NCBI GenBank assembly: GCA_003952965.2
Contig: CM025856.1
Coordinates: 27,785,723-27,849,722 of the forward strand
DNA from: Morella rubra
Lineage: Eukaryota; Streptophyta; Magnoliopsida; Fagales; Myricaceae
Direction of reading: 5' to 3'
DNA length: 64,000 nucleotides
Positions 53,701-64,000 of this stretch are shown here, in pieces. Numbering within the stretch: the first letter of the stretch is position 1; each line of letters opens with the position of its first letter. The translations under genes and the position numbers were made by a program. The notes below the pieces were generated by a model that saw only the letters and a program-made list of their open reading frames with translations, was not told the DNA's origin and did no database searches.

Positions 53701-55588
53701 GGGTTGGAGAAGCCCCCGTGACCCACCCCCTGCCACCACACTGACGAATTACGTGAGCAATAAGATACAACAACATTTGGATCTTTGCCCTTCAGGTTGC
53801 AGTTGCTACAGATAAGACATCTGGGCAGAGTTCAGGCTAATTTTTGCCCTTCAAGCTGAACTTTTGCAGACGTTTATTCACAGCCTGGCCCAATTGACAG
53901 ACCGACCTTAACATGCTTAAAAAACTCAGCAGGTGGGTGGCTCGCCAAGGGGACTTGTCTGTTCTGGGGTTGGAGAAGCCCCCGTGACCCACCCCCTGCC
54001 ACCACACTGACGAATTACGTGAGCAATAAGATACAACAACATTTGGATCTTTGCCCTTCAGGTTGCAGTTACTATAGATAAGACATCTGGGCAGAGTTCA
54101 GGCTAATTTTTGCCCTTCAAGCTGAACTTTTGCAGACGTTTATTCACAGCCTGGCCCAATTGACAGACCGACCTTAACATGCTTAAAAAACTCATGGTGT
54201 ATAGGATTTCTATCAACATAAAAATAAAGTATGCACATCAAAAGCGTTCTTTTTCAGATTACCATAAGAGGCACCATTTTGACAAAGGAGAAAATTGCAC
54301 ACACAACACAATATGAATCATTAACCTTTTAGTCAGCAAGAAACTCAACCTACGGACAAACTGCAACCCTTGCCCGCATAGATATCATCTAAGATTCTAA
54401 CTGCAAATCGAAAATTATTGGTACTTTCTACAATTCATAAAAGCATAAAGTAATATACGGATATTGCCTTCAGCCTATGCGTCAATAACATGCCACTGAA
54501 CTTTCGAAGCCAAACCAAACAAAGGACTCGACTATCTTTGTAGGGATTTCGAGGGAGTTAAAATTTTCATTCACCAGAGCATGATTATTTCCCTTTCGTA
54601 CAAGATATTAGTTTGAATCAATTAAAGCGTTCGCAAACAAGAACAGAAACAGAAAGAATGACATGAAATTTAAGACTTAACAAAAAAGAAAGCAAAATGT
54701 AACCATCTCTGTCATATTTTTCCCCTGAAACTAATGTAATTTCTAAGTATTCAAGAGTCATTTCCCACCGATGGAGTCATAGGGGTTGTAGCCACAAAAT
54801 CTTTCAGCAAGTCCATGCTTTATTTCAAATCCACCATCAGCAGAAGTACACATGATGCCAGAAAAAGATATTCGACCGCACCAAAAACAAACGATAACTC
54901 AACCAAAAAATTGCACCCGAGTAGCAAATTTGAATGACCCAACACACGTACCTTGGAAGATCACAGCCGTCGGGTTTCCACCGCCAGCTGAGATAGTCCA
55001 CCCCGCCATTGCGTTGGAGCCTCGATACCCGGCTTGTCGGGTACCTTTCGTCTTTCACCCAGGTACCCATATAAAGATCGCACCATTGCGTTGGCAATCA
55101 AAAGCCTCGTCAACATAAGGGCAAGAACCCGGCTTGTATATCGGGTACCTTTCGTCTTTCACCCAGGTACCCATATAAAGATCGCATTTTTTGGCTCCTT
55201 CCAAGTATAAATTGCTACCATTACCGTCCATTGGACCAAAGGATACACTTTCTTGAACTGGGTCTTTCCCATGTCCAACAGAGAGTTCGTCATTGATGCT
55301 CCTGGACCTGTTGCTCTGAAAATCGGGAGAGGTAGGTGGGTCAGCTGGCGAGTGTGCTGGCTCCGTGGGAGCAACGGAGTGAGTAGCTCCGGATGCCGAG
55401 GGAGGTCGGAAATTGGTTCGTGAATAAGAAAGAACAGGGCTTTTGAAGAAGAGATCTTTGTACAGGAAGAGAGTGGGCTCGAGCGCTCGTTTGTTGAAGA
55501 GAAAAATGGTGAAGAGGAACAAAGACAGGAACAAGAGCGCCGTTATGGTGTAACGATCCTTATTCCGAGGTGGAGCGGACGTAGCCAT
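50770..55588 (-). CDS. TBL-like: TRICHOME BIREFRINGENCE-LIKE protein (PMR5/DUF231), exon 1 interrupted by a short duplication
   Basis: Five exons: 55588-54952, 52747-52555, 52381-52188, 51639-51481 and 51085-50770. After a cytosolic start ([14 protein letters not shown]) comes one membrane anchor and a Ser/Pro-rich stem. The TBL domain follows: [33 protein letters not shown] and [15 protein letters not shown]. Then come the GDS motif in [27 protein letters not shown], and the C-terminal DxxH motif [16 protein letters not shown]. The family consists of Golgi O-acetyltransferases that modify wall polysaccharides, and the pattern is close to TBL10-type proteins (from memory). In exon 1, 77 bp repeat the preceding segment in garbled form and shift the frame; without them the exons sum to 1422 nt and 473 aa. 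Intron 1 is 2.2 kb and has its own tandem duplication. Confidence 0.9.
53655..54194. repeat. Tandem duplication of about 270 bp inside TBL intron 1
   Basis: Unit 1 (53655-53932) and unit 2 (53933-54194) both begin GTGGGTGGCTCGCCAAGGGG and end with CATGCTTAAAAAACTCA. They differ mainly by about 16 bp missing in unit 2 and one or two substitutions. The near-identity implies a very recent event or an assembly fault. Confidence 0.9.
55006..55186. repeat. Partial tandem duplication within TBL exon 1
   Basis: On the minus strand a 104-bp unit (coding [15 protein letters not shown] through QRNG) is followed at once by a 77-bp imperfect copy that lacks part of the middle. Both begin TGCGATCTTTATATGGGTAC and end CAACGCAATGG. 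The extra 77 bp is not a multiple of three. Confidence 0.9.
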
Positions 55589-57215
55589 ATGGTGATCTCG
55601 ATGGCATGCTCCGTTCGGATCCTCCTCTTGCCTGGTGAGAAAGACAGAGTGAGTGAGACTGACAAATCTGCTTCTAGACGGAAAGAATTTTGTTGTTTTC
55701 GTATTTTACATAAATAGAACCGTCCTTTAGCGATTGGGAAAATGAGAAAAATACAATTAGAATGATGTAATGAAAATAACAACTACCAAGAGAACGCATC
55801 TTTGTCGACTGTCGTACCTAGGGAAAAAAAAGAAAAGAAAAGTAAACCAATGTCATTGGCAAGAATATGGACCTAAATATGGGCCCATATCTAGGAGGAA
55901 TCGAGCCCACGAAAAAGAAAAGAGATATGACCGCATTCAATGTTCACGGGGGCCTAAATATCTAAGCCCGCTCCAAGGTATCCGACTCGGGACTGAAAAT
56001 GATCGCTCCAAGGTAACACATTCGAAGTTCGAACCCCCCTAGATCAAGAGTGTGATAGAGATAACTTGGAAATCTCCGAATTGATAATGGGACGTTTGTT
56101 TGTTAATTTTTTTAAAGTTTAAAATTTTTACCACAATAAATATATTTTACAAATCTTAAAAAATTTCACAATTTTACACACACTTCACACTTTTCATAAA
56201 TCTTAATAAACTTTAACATTTTTAAAATTTTAAAAATATTCTTCAAAATTTTGTTAAAAACGCCCCTAATATCGGCAAACTTTTGAAGAATCCGAAAGAG
56301 AAGAAGTGACTAATTTGTAAGTTGATGTCCGCTAATTCCATCCCTTCTTCTCCTCCCATTCTTGGTGCGTATGCTTCTGGAAATATAACAATCGAGGACA
56401 GACTGATGGATGGGACTTGCATGGCCAATAAATTTGAAATCTACGCGATTTACGGGAACGGCCGGCTGTTAGGAAGCCCCCAGCTGTCTTGTCGTCATTC
56501 CGGCAATGGCACCAGAGCATTACCAGGTTGTCCCCGTTCCAGCCAAAGATATATCTGTACAACTAAAATCTCTTCTACTTCACCATCATTCATGCAATCA
56601 AAACCCTCAGCGTAGACGACGTGCTTTAGAAGCAAGTAAATGTAACCAATGTCTGGTCAAAACTCCCCCATTAATGTATCACCGAAAGTTCCTTGCGATT
56701 CCTTTTATGATTGTCAGCTTTTGATACATTGGCGTCATCGCCTCTGGGAGCAAGTATAAAGGCTCCATTGATGACGGTCTCCCACATGCTCACTGGGTCT
56801 TCGAGGGAATTGGGAAGAGGAGTAGCTAGGGTGGGCAGCTATGAGACAGAATGTTGTGTTTTTTGGGCCTTTTGGGTCTTCCCAAGTTCACATTCTCTTT
56901 TGTTTAATTTGTTATACTAATGTCCAATAGAATCGAGAGCAATTAATGAGGTTGTTGAAGGTTCTGATCCGAGAGATAGGAGGTATCGAAGTATTTTACT
57001 GTATATCCGAAGTACCATAGTTAATGTCCCTCTAACCTCCCTCAGCTATTCTTTTTAGTGTAATATATCCCAATTCCTTTTGCCTTTCTCTTCCTCTTCT
57101 CACAGGTCGCTTTTGAAGTAAATCCTCTTGTGGGTCTCCCCTAATAGATTTCTCTTCGTTCACTCTGTTTTTGTTTTCTGTGATTTAAAGCTTTTGCTCC
57201 ATTGAAGCAATCAAT
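55589..57215. other. Divergent intergenic region between the TBL and CLE genes
   Basis: It holds the presumed promoters of both divergent genes. Frames at 56322-56615 (+) and 56332-56562 (-) overlap each other and have no known motif. An AT-rich stretch of TTTTAAA-type repeats lies at 56100-56260. Confidence 0.4.
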
Positions 57216-57464
57216 ATGAGATTAGCTGAGCTGATAATTCTCCTATGTCTTTCGTCATTGGCTTTTGGCTCCGATGCAGTAGCAAGAACGACCATCCTCA
57301 CCGCCATGAACGGTGCAAAAGAGGAGACCTCGAGTGAGACATTAGATGCAGGTGACAAGCACAAGTCCAAGAGACTCCATTTTCGCTCTGAGGAGTACAA
57401 TAGCACATCAGCTGAAGACAAACGAGTGGTTCCCACTGGTCCAAACCCCCTACACAACAGGTAG
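57216..57464 (+). CDS. CLE peptide precursor
   Basis: An intronless frame of 82 aa. Residues 1-19 (MRLAELIILLCLSSLAFGS) form a signal peptide, followed by a variable polar region. Residues 70-81 are the CLE dodecapeptide RVVPTGPNPLHN, preceded by Lys and followed by a single terminal Arg. The core matches the family consensus R-x-V-x-T/S-G-P-N-P-L-H-N. CLE peptides are secreted, trimmed and often hydroxylated on the central prolines. They signal through CLAVATA1/BAM-type receptor kinases to control meristems and vascular or root development (known). The exact Arabidopsis counterpart is not assigned; the motif is nearest to the CLE16/17/21/22 type. The downstream sequence to 58842 contains no further gene. 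Confidence 0.93.
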   Translation: MRLAELIILLCLSSLAFGSDAVARTTILTAMNGAKEETSSETLDAGDKHKSKRLHFRSEEYNSTSAEDKRVVPTGPNPLHNR

Positions 57465-58842
57465 AAGTGAAGATCTTTTTCCAGAGTCAAAGCTTGAAGC
57501 TGGTTTATAATCATGCTTGGAATTTCTCAATGTTAGAGGAAAGTAGAGTTTTTTTTTTTCCTTCTTTTATGATATCCCTTTTCAATTTGTCATCCTTTTC
57601 CTTTCTGTTCCTGTCCTTCTAACTATATGTAAAGCGTTTCTGAATTCCTTAAGTTCCAAACTAATCACCACTGGTAAAATATGGAAAGGTTATACTAGGA
57701 AAAATTGAAAGGTCATAAAACTTAGTTCTGAAGCTGAAACATCAATTTTTTCTTTTCTTTTCATAATCTGAACATGATACTTACCCACAAAAGGAAAAAA
57801 TTGAACATGATTATAATTTATAACCCTACGGGACTAGTTTTCTCGTTATGCTGGGTTTGAGTTCTATTTCAATGGCTGCAAGCAAGTCCCCTATTTTCCC
57901 TGTTTTCCAATCGTTGCCCTTTGGCCCATATCTGATGCGTGAGGTGAAGAGTGGAAATTTTAGGAAATTACGAGGAAATGCTGAAACGGGAAAAAAGAGA
58001 GAAGAATAACTTACCCCCACAAAGGAGAGAAAATGCTCGGGTCATGAGGAAAAGAAAAAGTTCCATTTGACAAGCATTCCTGTTTAGGAAAACGGAATTG
58101 AATTTGGGTCAGGAGAGACTTTAATGGCAAGCCCAGCGACTGCCTCTTCGTGCCAGCCCGCATTGAATTCGAAGCTACTTTTTTCTACCGCAGAAAAACA
58201 CTTTCTCATTCTGCATATGGCAGTTTGTTTTCATCTTTATTACGAGACCTCCTTCTGATGCTACATATGTCTGGAGCCTGTCCCTCCCTTCCAAGTGGAG
58301 TGTAGTTCGTTGTGCAGAGGGAAAAGGTCCAGGTTGACAGAAAGGAGGGTATTGGATTTCGGCTTGCGTGCATGGAACTCGAAGACCCCTTTGTATATTT
58401 AGAGAGAATGATTTGGTTATGATTTTGTCTCTTGGTTTTAACTGGCTCGCTAATCCAACACATAATCTCCATTGGACACTGACAATAGTGGATTTGACTC
58501 CAAAGATAGAAAATGTCGGGCGCTTGTTCTAACTATATTTCAGGCCCTCTTCAGAGGGCACGTGTATTGCATCTGTATAAAATAATAACACTCAGGTTTT
58601 TCGAGCTTCTTTTTAAGTAAAATATAATTTATGAGTCGTTATAAAAAAAAATTAATTAATTCACTTGTTTTAAGATTAGCAAGGGCCTACCAGGATAACT
58701 CGCAATTTGCGTTCTGGCTAAAACAGAGTCTCTGCTCCTCCTTCTCAAAGCATGAATTGAAAAACTACAATATATTCTGCTTAATGTTCTCCTAAAAGAA
58801 AAAGAAAAAAGAAAAACAGAGGTGGGAAGCTTAAAACTGGCC
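57465..58842. other. Intergenic region between the CLE gene and the kinase gene
   Basis: It contains the 3' flanks of two converging genes. No gene or clear repeat is recognised. Confidence 0.4.
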
Positions 58843-61800
58843 TTAGGTGGATGTTTTAGGTAATGAAGGGGACTCGCTCTGCAACTGAGAAGGGAGAGCA
58901 TCAGATAAGGTATCCCACGAAAGGTTCTCATCCCTCTTACGCCTTCGTTCCAAGAAGGGTGGTCTTACGGGTGTTTTATCCAATTCAGCTTTGCATGTTA
59001 ATAAGGCTACGATCTCTGACATGGGGGTCTGAGATTTGCATGAGGCTGAAGGCATAAGAAGGCCACATGGATTGCTAGCAAAATATCCTTCTCCATGAAC
59101 CCATCTTCTCGCATTTTTGGATCAACTAGATCAAGCACCCTCGACCTCTCGCATAACCTCCATGCCTGTTGTGAGTAAATCAGTCAGTGGCAGGTTGTCA
59201 AACCAGGCAAAGCGTGAAATGTTAAATTGGAAATATGAGAAACTGAAGACATACATAGTCGGGCAGGTACTGCATTTCTGATGGTAAACTGAAGTCTGTG
59301 TTTTTCCTGGAGCCAATGATTTCAAGCACAAGAACTCCAAAACTATAGATGTCTGCCTTTTCGGATAATTCTCCTCTTATAGCATATTCAGGTGCCGTAT
59401 AACCTCTGAACCAAAGGGAAAAGAGAGAAGGGAGTTACCAGTATAATCTCTGAACATTGTCATCAGACTTATTCTTTCTGATGAGGGGAGAAACACACAT
59501 CCACTTCTTTTTTGCTTCTCTTTGCAAAACAAACATCCACTTACTTTATAGGAGTTTTAGCTTCTAAACCGAAATTGAAAATACACGAAAGTCATAAGCT
59601 TGAATCTTTTGCAAGTATTTTGTGTTTCCTTTCAAAGTGAAAACAAAAAAGGATATTGAGATCATATTCTTTTTCCTTCTGCTTACAAAGAATGCTTTAG
59701 AGATTGAGATGGAGAGGGAGAGAAAGCGAAAGAAACCATCTGAAGGATTAAATCCACTGCGCACAGTAATGGCCAGGCGGGTAGACACTATTTGCTTTCT
59801 ATAGTCTACTTTTGGAGCCTTTTCCTACTCGCACCCAATCTTAGACCTGAAAGAGATCTTCCTAGAGAGTGATATTTGGGGAAGGACTTACAAAGTTCCA
59901 GCAAATGGCGAGCTAAGAAAAGTTTGGTCTTCAGGAAAGAACCTAGCCAGACCAAAATCTCCGATCCTTGGTTGAAATTTTCCATCAAGAAGAATGTTGC
60001 TAGCTTTGATATCGCTGTGAACAATTCTGAAGTGTGAATCCTCGTGTAGGTACTGCAACCCTCTTGCAATGCCAACTATTATTTGGAACCTGATACTCCA
60101 AGGCAGGAATTGATCGCCTTTTCCTGTATTACAGGACCATTGAGAGAGAGCTCGAAGTAAATCATCCAAATAAGAAGGTCGCATTCAGAAATTAAACATG
60201 CCCACAAAAATCGTAGAAGAACCAACTCCAAGCAGAGGAGTAATGGTAGTTCTCCGAAATAGCAAATATAGTAGTAGAGGGTAAGTGGGATAGCCTAGTC
60301 ATACCATATATTACAAGGTCCAAGCTTCTATTCTTCATGTAGTCATACACAAGTAGCCGTTGAGGCCCATCAGAGCAATATCCAAGAAGGCGAACCAGGT
60401 TCCTGTGTTGGATGCTTGTGATTGTCCGCACCTCTCCAAGAAATTCTGACTCTCCCTGTCGGGATGTATCAAGAGATAATTTCTTCACTGCGACCAACCT
60501 CCCATCTTCTAACTTTCCCTGTCAGAAGTGGAAAAAGGCGGTATGAAGTCTACGGCCTAAAAACAGAACACTAAATTTTGGCGACATTTGAAAGGCAAAG
60601 ATAAAATCTCAGTCACTCTAAATGAATGCTGGTGATTAAAACAGTGCAGTACTCAACAAAGAGTTTCTTGAAGTATTGATAATTGAAACAAACGTATCGA
60701 GTGACTGATCAGCTGATTTGGAGACCTCGACCAAATAGCCAATTCTTTCTGACCTCTGTCATTGATATCCCATGCTATAGTTAGCTAAATCGATTTCCAT
60801 TTGTCTTCCGTGTTATAAGTTGCTCCAAAATTTAGTGCATGAAGATTATGAGTCATAACGGATCAAAAAGCCTTTTGAGGTTCATAGTATTTGTGATACT
60901 AATAAGTTTGCCACTTTCTTTGGTCAGCATCAATACCCGATAAACAGGTCCAAATCCACCTTTTCCAAGAAGATTAGCACGATGAAAACTATTGGTTGCC
61001 TTCTTCAGTGTCTGGAGATCGAAATGGCTTATGGTTCGAGGATTACCACTAAAGACATCTGTAGATTCTGCAAAATCAAATAACACTTCGATGTTAAGCT
61101 CTAATTCAAGTTATTGTCGAATTCTATGATTCATCAGTTTTACTACCTAGCCGCATGTTTTCTCGTGTCGCCAACTTCAAAACATCTGCTGGTTTAACAA
61201 ATTTCCAGAGGATTAATATAAGAATCAGTAATATCACAAGCACAAGTAACGCTCCCAGAAAAAAGAACAAGAGTGGAGAACCCCACTGGGCAGGGGAGCT
61301 CTGCATCTGCAACAAAGAGTTTGCTGGAGCTGGAGCTGGAGCTGCATGCATAAAATTGTAAATTTTCTTTACAACAGAGAGTAATGAAGTCCAAAAAAAA
61401 TATGAAAGGACTAAACAATGTTATAATTCCAACTGCATTGGGTCGGATATATGGATCCTATTTCTGCCATTTAATTTCATATACAGAACTATCCTTTCGT
61501 TGAGAACGGAGCTAGGATCCTAGGAGGGACCACAAATCAATGTAAAATCATTCTAATCATTTGGAACAAAAAGATCTTGAACCAAGTTTCCTACTAAAAC
61601 ATTCTAGGACTAAGTGAGATCGACTGGAAACAGACAGATGAAATTCCCAATGTGACATACCATCTAGCAGTTCTAGTGCCCGGCGAGGCATTCTCATTGC
61701 AAAACAGAGGACTAGAGATGATGAGGGACGGTGCTACGACGGCCTCTGCTTTTTGTTGCAGCGACTACGTGATGCTAACTTCAACAACTGGTAACGACCA

Positions 61801-61985
61801 TTTTTGCCATCTGAATCTATCCTTCTCTCTCTCGGTACAATTGAAGAAGGTTCAAACAGAGCGAGACAGAACGTGATGAGGCTGTGACATAGAAATAATC
61901 CCGGGAATGGAATGTCGGACGAATCGACGGTGTTTTTGTGACACCAAACGATGAGAAGGATCCAAATGTACATTGTGAACGGCAT
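58843..61985 (-). CDS. Receptor-like kinase with short ectodomain, non-RD; one-base frame break in last exon
   Basis: Exons: probable 61985-61901, then 61341-61147, 61067-60937, 60518-60305, 60123-59892, 59405-59255 and 59165-58843. Exon 1 ([16 protein letters not shown] signal-like start) fits in frame, but its donor site is not a clean GT, so it is tentative. A short Ala/Pro linker, one transmembrane segment and a basic stop-transfer precede the kinase. Kinase motifs are [15 protein letters not shown], the αC Glu in [28 protein letters not shown] and GYTAPEYA. The catalytic loop reads HSD rather than HRD. In the last exon, five C at about 59026-59030 stand where the frame needs six. The exon is 323 nt, and 324 would join the conserved RPP to MSEIVALLT, giving about 443 aa. 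It probably acts in membrane signalling; no ligand can be suggested. Confidence 0.85.
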
Positions 61986-64000
61986 GGAGGGGTGCCTTCT
62001 TCCACCTGCACGCAACATAAAACGGTATCCGCTACATAAAATAACTGGCGTGATATAGGAAGGGAATAGAGTTGAGTTTCTTAAATCTCATCCAATTAAA
62101 ATTCTACGGCTAGTTAAGACTTTCTGCAGTTTATGTTTTACTTTACCCGAAGAGTCATGTATTTATCACATTATTGCAATATTACACGCAACTCTGTAGT
62201 TTTGGTTTGTGTAATTGGTTGACAAGCATATGAAACTAAAAATAACATAAGATTTAGAAAAATAAAATAAAAAAGATAAATACATTTTGGACCCTCTTTT
62301 AAAATTTTTCGTCAATATGATAGAATTTTTTTTCTAAAATTACGATTTTATCCTAAAAAATAGTCACTACCATCAAAAAAAAATTATCATTTCGTGTGTC
62401 AAAAAAAAAATTATTTGCCATCTAAATTAATCAAAACATTTAAAAGAAAGTGCAAAACTTATTTAGCCCATAAAAAAAAATTAACAATTCGATTATTTGT
62501 TACAATCGATTACATATTGTACGGGATTAATTGTCGAACTCCCAAGGTTGAAAAGAACATTGGCAATCATTTTTATAAATCTGGAGGAAAATTTAAATTT
62601 CTCTTGAAAATCCGACTAGATGCTATTTCTCTGATTTCTTTTTATACTTCAAGAATATAATGAGAATCATGAGATATATAAATATATATATGGCTATGTT
62701 TGCTTGGAGTTTTTGTTTTGTTTCAAAAATAATTTTTCATCTAAACATGATTTTTCATTATAAAACCCTTCACAATTTTTAATAAAAAAAAATTATCTAA
62801 CCATTGACCTTGTAAAAATTGGCACAAAAACCAAAATAACTTCTACTAAAATCCATAAACACTCTCCTCAGTCCTCCCAATAACTTTCCATTTAAATATA
62901 TTTTTTAATCTCAAACTTTAAGAGAATATATTTATAAAAGAAATTATCTTTTCTATGTAAACCAATTTCACATAAATCCCAAAAAAAAAACCCCTCTTCA
63001 AATGTTTGTTTCGTCACAAATTAAATAATTTCTTAAAGAAAGGAAAAGAATTGCTGGTTGTTGTGCTGGGCCAGTGACCTGGCCCGAACCTAGCAACTGG
63101 GCACCAATAAATGGAAATGTGCAAAAGGGCCCATTTCATAATCCACCGGGAGAGAGTAGTTCCAACGAAAACTAAAGGGAAGCCGCTGTGAGAGAAATTG
63201 GGAGAAGGAGGTGAGATCAATCGTAATGGGTTACTAGAGTGGTTGTGGTTGTGTCCCACACGCTATGATGGGTGATCAAAATCAGACAAATATGTATGCT
63301 GTCGGTCATGCACAACAACAAAAAAGAGGCTTTCTAATCGAACATACCCAAACATAATTATTTGCACAATTGCTGCAAAAAAAAAATCTATATCATGATT
63401 ATTTGCACAATTGCTGCAAAATTTGCTAGTCTATTTCTAATTCCGAAGAAAATAAAAACATGTTCTATAACATATGATCATCAAAATTAGAGGTCAAATT
63501 CTAATAGCAAATTAGAGAATACCTCATATATGGTTGGTATATTGTGATACTCTGAATCCGAGTGAGAGAAGAGAAAGAATAAGAGTTGGCCTAGTCCTAC
63601 ATTGGACTTACTAGATAGAACTAGTCTTTTAGTTTGAGCACATCCTAAAGGATTAAAATATTTGTCAAAGAGATTAGTGAACAGAATCATTGTTATGGAG
63701 GTTTTCCGAGCTTATGTAGGCCATTGGTCCTCTGGACGGACTTACCTGCATGCATTATTGAAGTGCTTCGTTTATTTCCTTATCGTTCCAGAACGATTAA
63801 TGTTTTACGACGGCAAGCAACGGTCTCTATCTGGAAGCCAATTTTGACACGTCGAAGGGACTCATGCGTGTGGGCCGGGTTCACATGAAATAACACCTAT
63901 GATATTTTATCTACCTACCCCCTCAATTTATAAAGTTTTGTTAAGGAAATGATTGGTTGCTTCCAATGTGGAATGCCAAGACAAACCCATACTATTATAC
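61986..64000. other. AT-rich terminal stretch with no recognised gene
   Basis: It includes the presumed promoter of the kinase gene. Runs of A/T and short frames without motifs are all that is seen. Confidence 0.4.

Noticed and set aside
54837-55097. Separate frame carrying [11 protein letters not shown]
   Set aside because: It is the out-of-phase continuation of TBL exon 1 after the partial duplication, not an independent gene.
56322-56615. 97-codon frame between the TBL and CLE genes
   Set aside because: Overlaps an opposite-strand frame of similar length; neither shows a recognisable motif or splice context.
61734-61900. Continuation of the frame after the presumed exon 1 of the kinase gene
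   Set aside because: Its residues do not resemble a receptor ectodomain, and the frame ends without joining the next exon; it is more likely intron.

Overview
The window is plant nuclear DNA, almost certainly from a eudicot. Genes are intron-rich with GT..AG splice sites and long AT-rich spacers, and all recognisable products are land-plant families. The species cannot be read from the sequence. The assembly looks like noisy long reads: there is a gap of exactly 1000 N (38843-39842), an inverted duplication of about 8 kb per arm beside it, and single-base or short-duplication frame breaks in otherwise conserved genes.

Layout: (1) 1.3-5.6 kb, + strand: a seven-exon nucleotide-sugar transporter of the TPT/NST family. 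(2) 10.1-17.6 kb, - strand: two tandem PIN2-type auxin efflux carriers with the same six-exon layout. The downstream copy keeps the conserved phosphorylation motifs but has a one-base frame break. The upstream copy is open throughout but has lost these motifs. (3) 20.6-21.8 kb, + strand: a group IId WRKY transcription factor behind a W-box-rich upstream region. (4) 21.83-38.84 kb: a large imperfect palindrome ending at the gap. Each arm carries a copy of a SIAMESE-related (SMR-like) CDK-inhibitor gene, readable only in the right arm. (5) 39.9-40.5 kb, - strand: a two-exon precursor of a small secreted peptide, possibly RGF/GOLVEN-like. (6) 45.2-46.3 kb, + strand: a class II HD-Zip transcription factor. 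(7) 50.8-55.6 kb, - strand: a TRICHOME BIREFRINGENCE-LIKE (PMR5/DUF231) polysaccharide O-acetyltransferase, with a partial tandem duplication breaking exon 1. (8) 57.2 kb, + strand: a CLE peptide precursor. (9) 58.8-62.0 kb, - strand: a receptor-like kinase with a short ectodomain, a non-RD catalytic loop and a one-base break in the last exon.

The genes do not form an operon or cluster. Several belong to plant growth control (auxin transport, CLE and possible RGF-like peptides, HD-Zip II, an SMR cell-cycle inhibitor, WRKY), but physical linkage is the only relation visible here. Non-coding sequence includes two small inverted-repeat elements (MITE or foldback type), microsatellites and duplicated fragments. 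The most important observation for any user is that 21.8-38.8 kb is probably an assembly artefact. The most biologically interesting one is the divergent tandem PIN2 pair.
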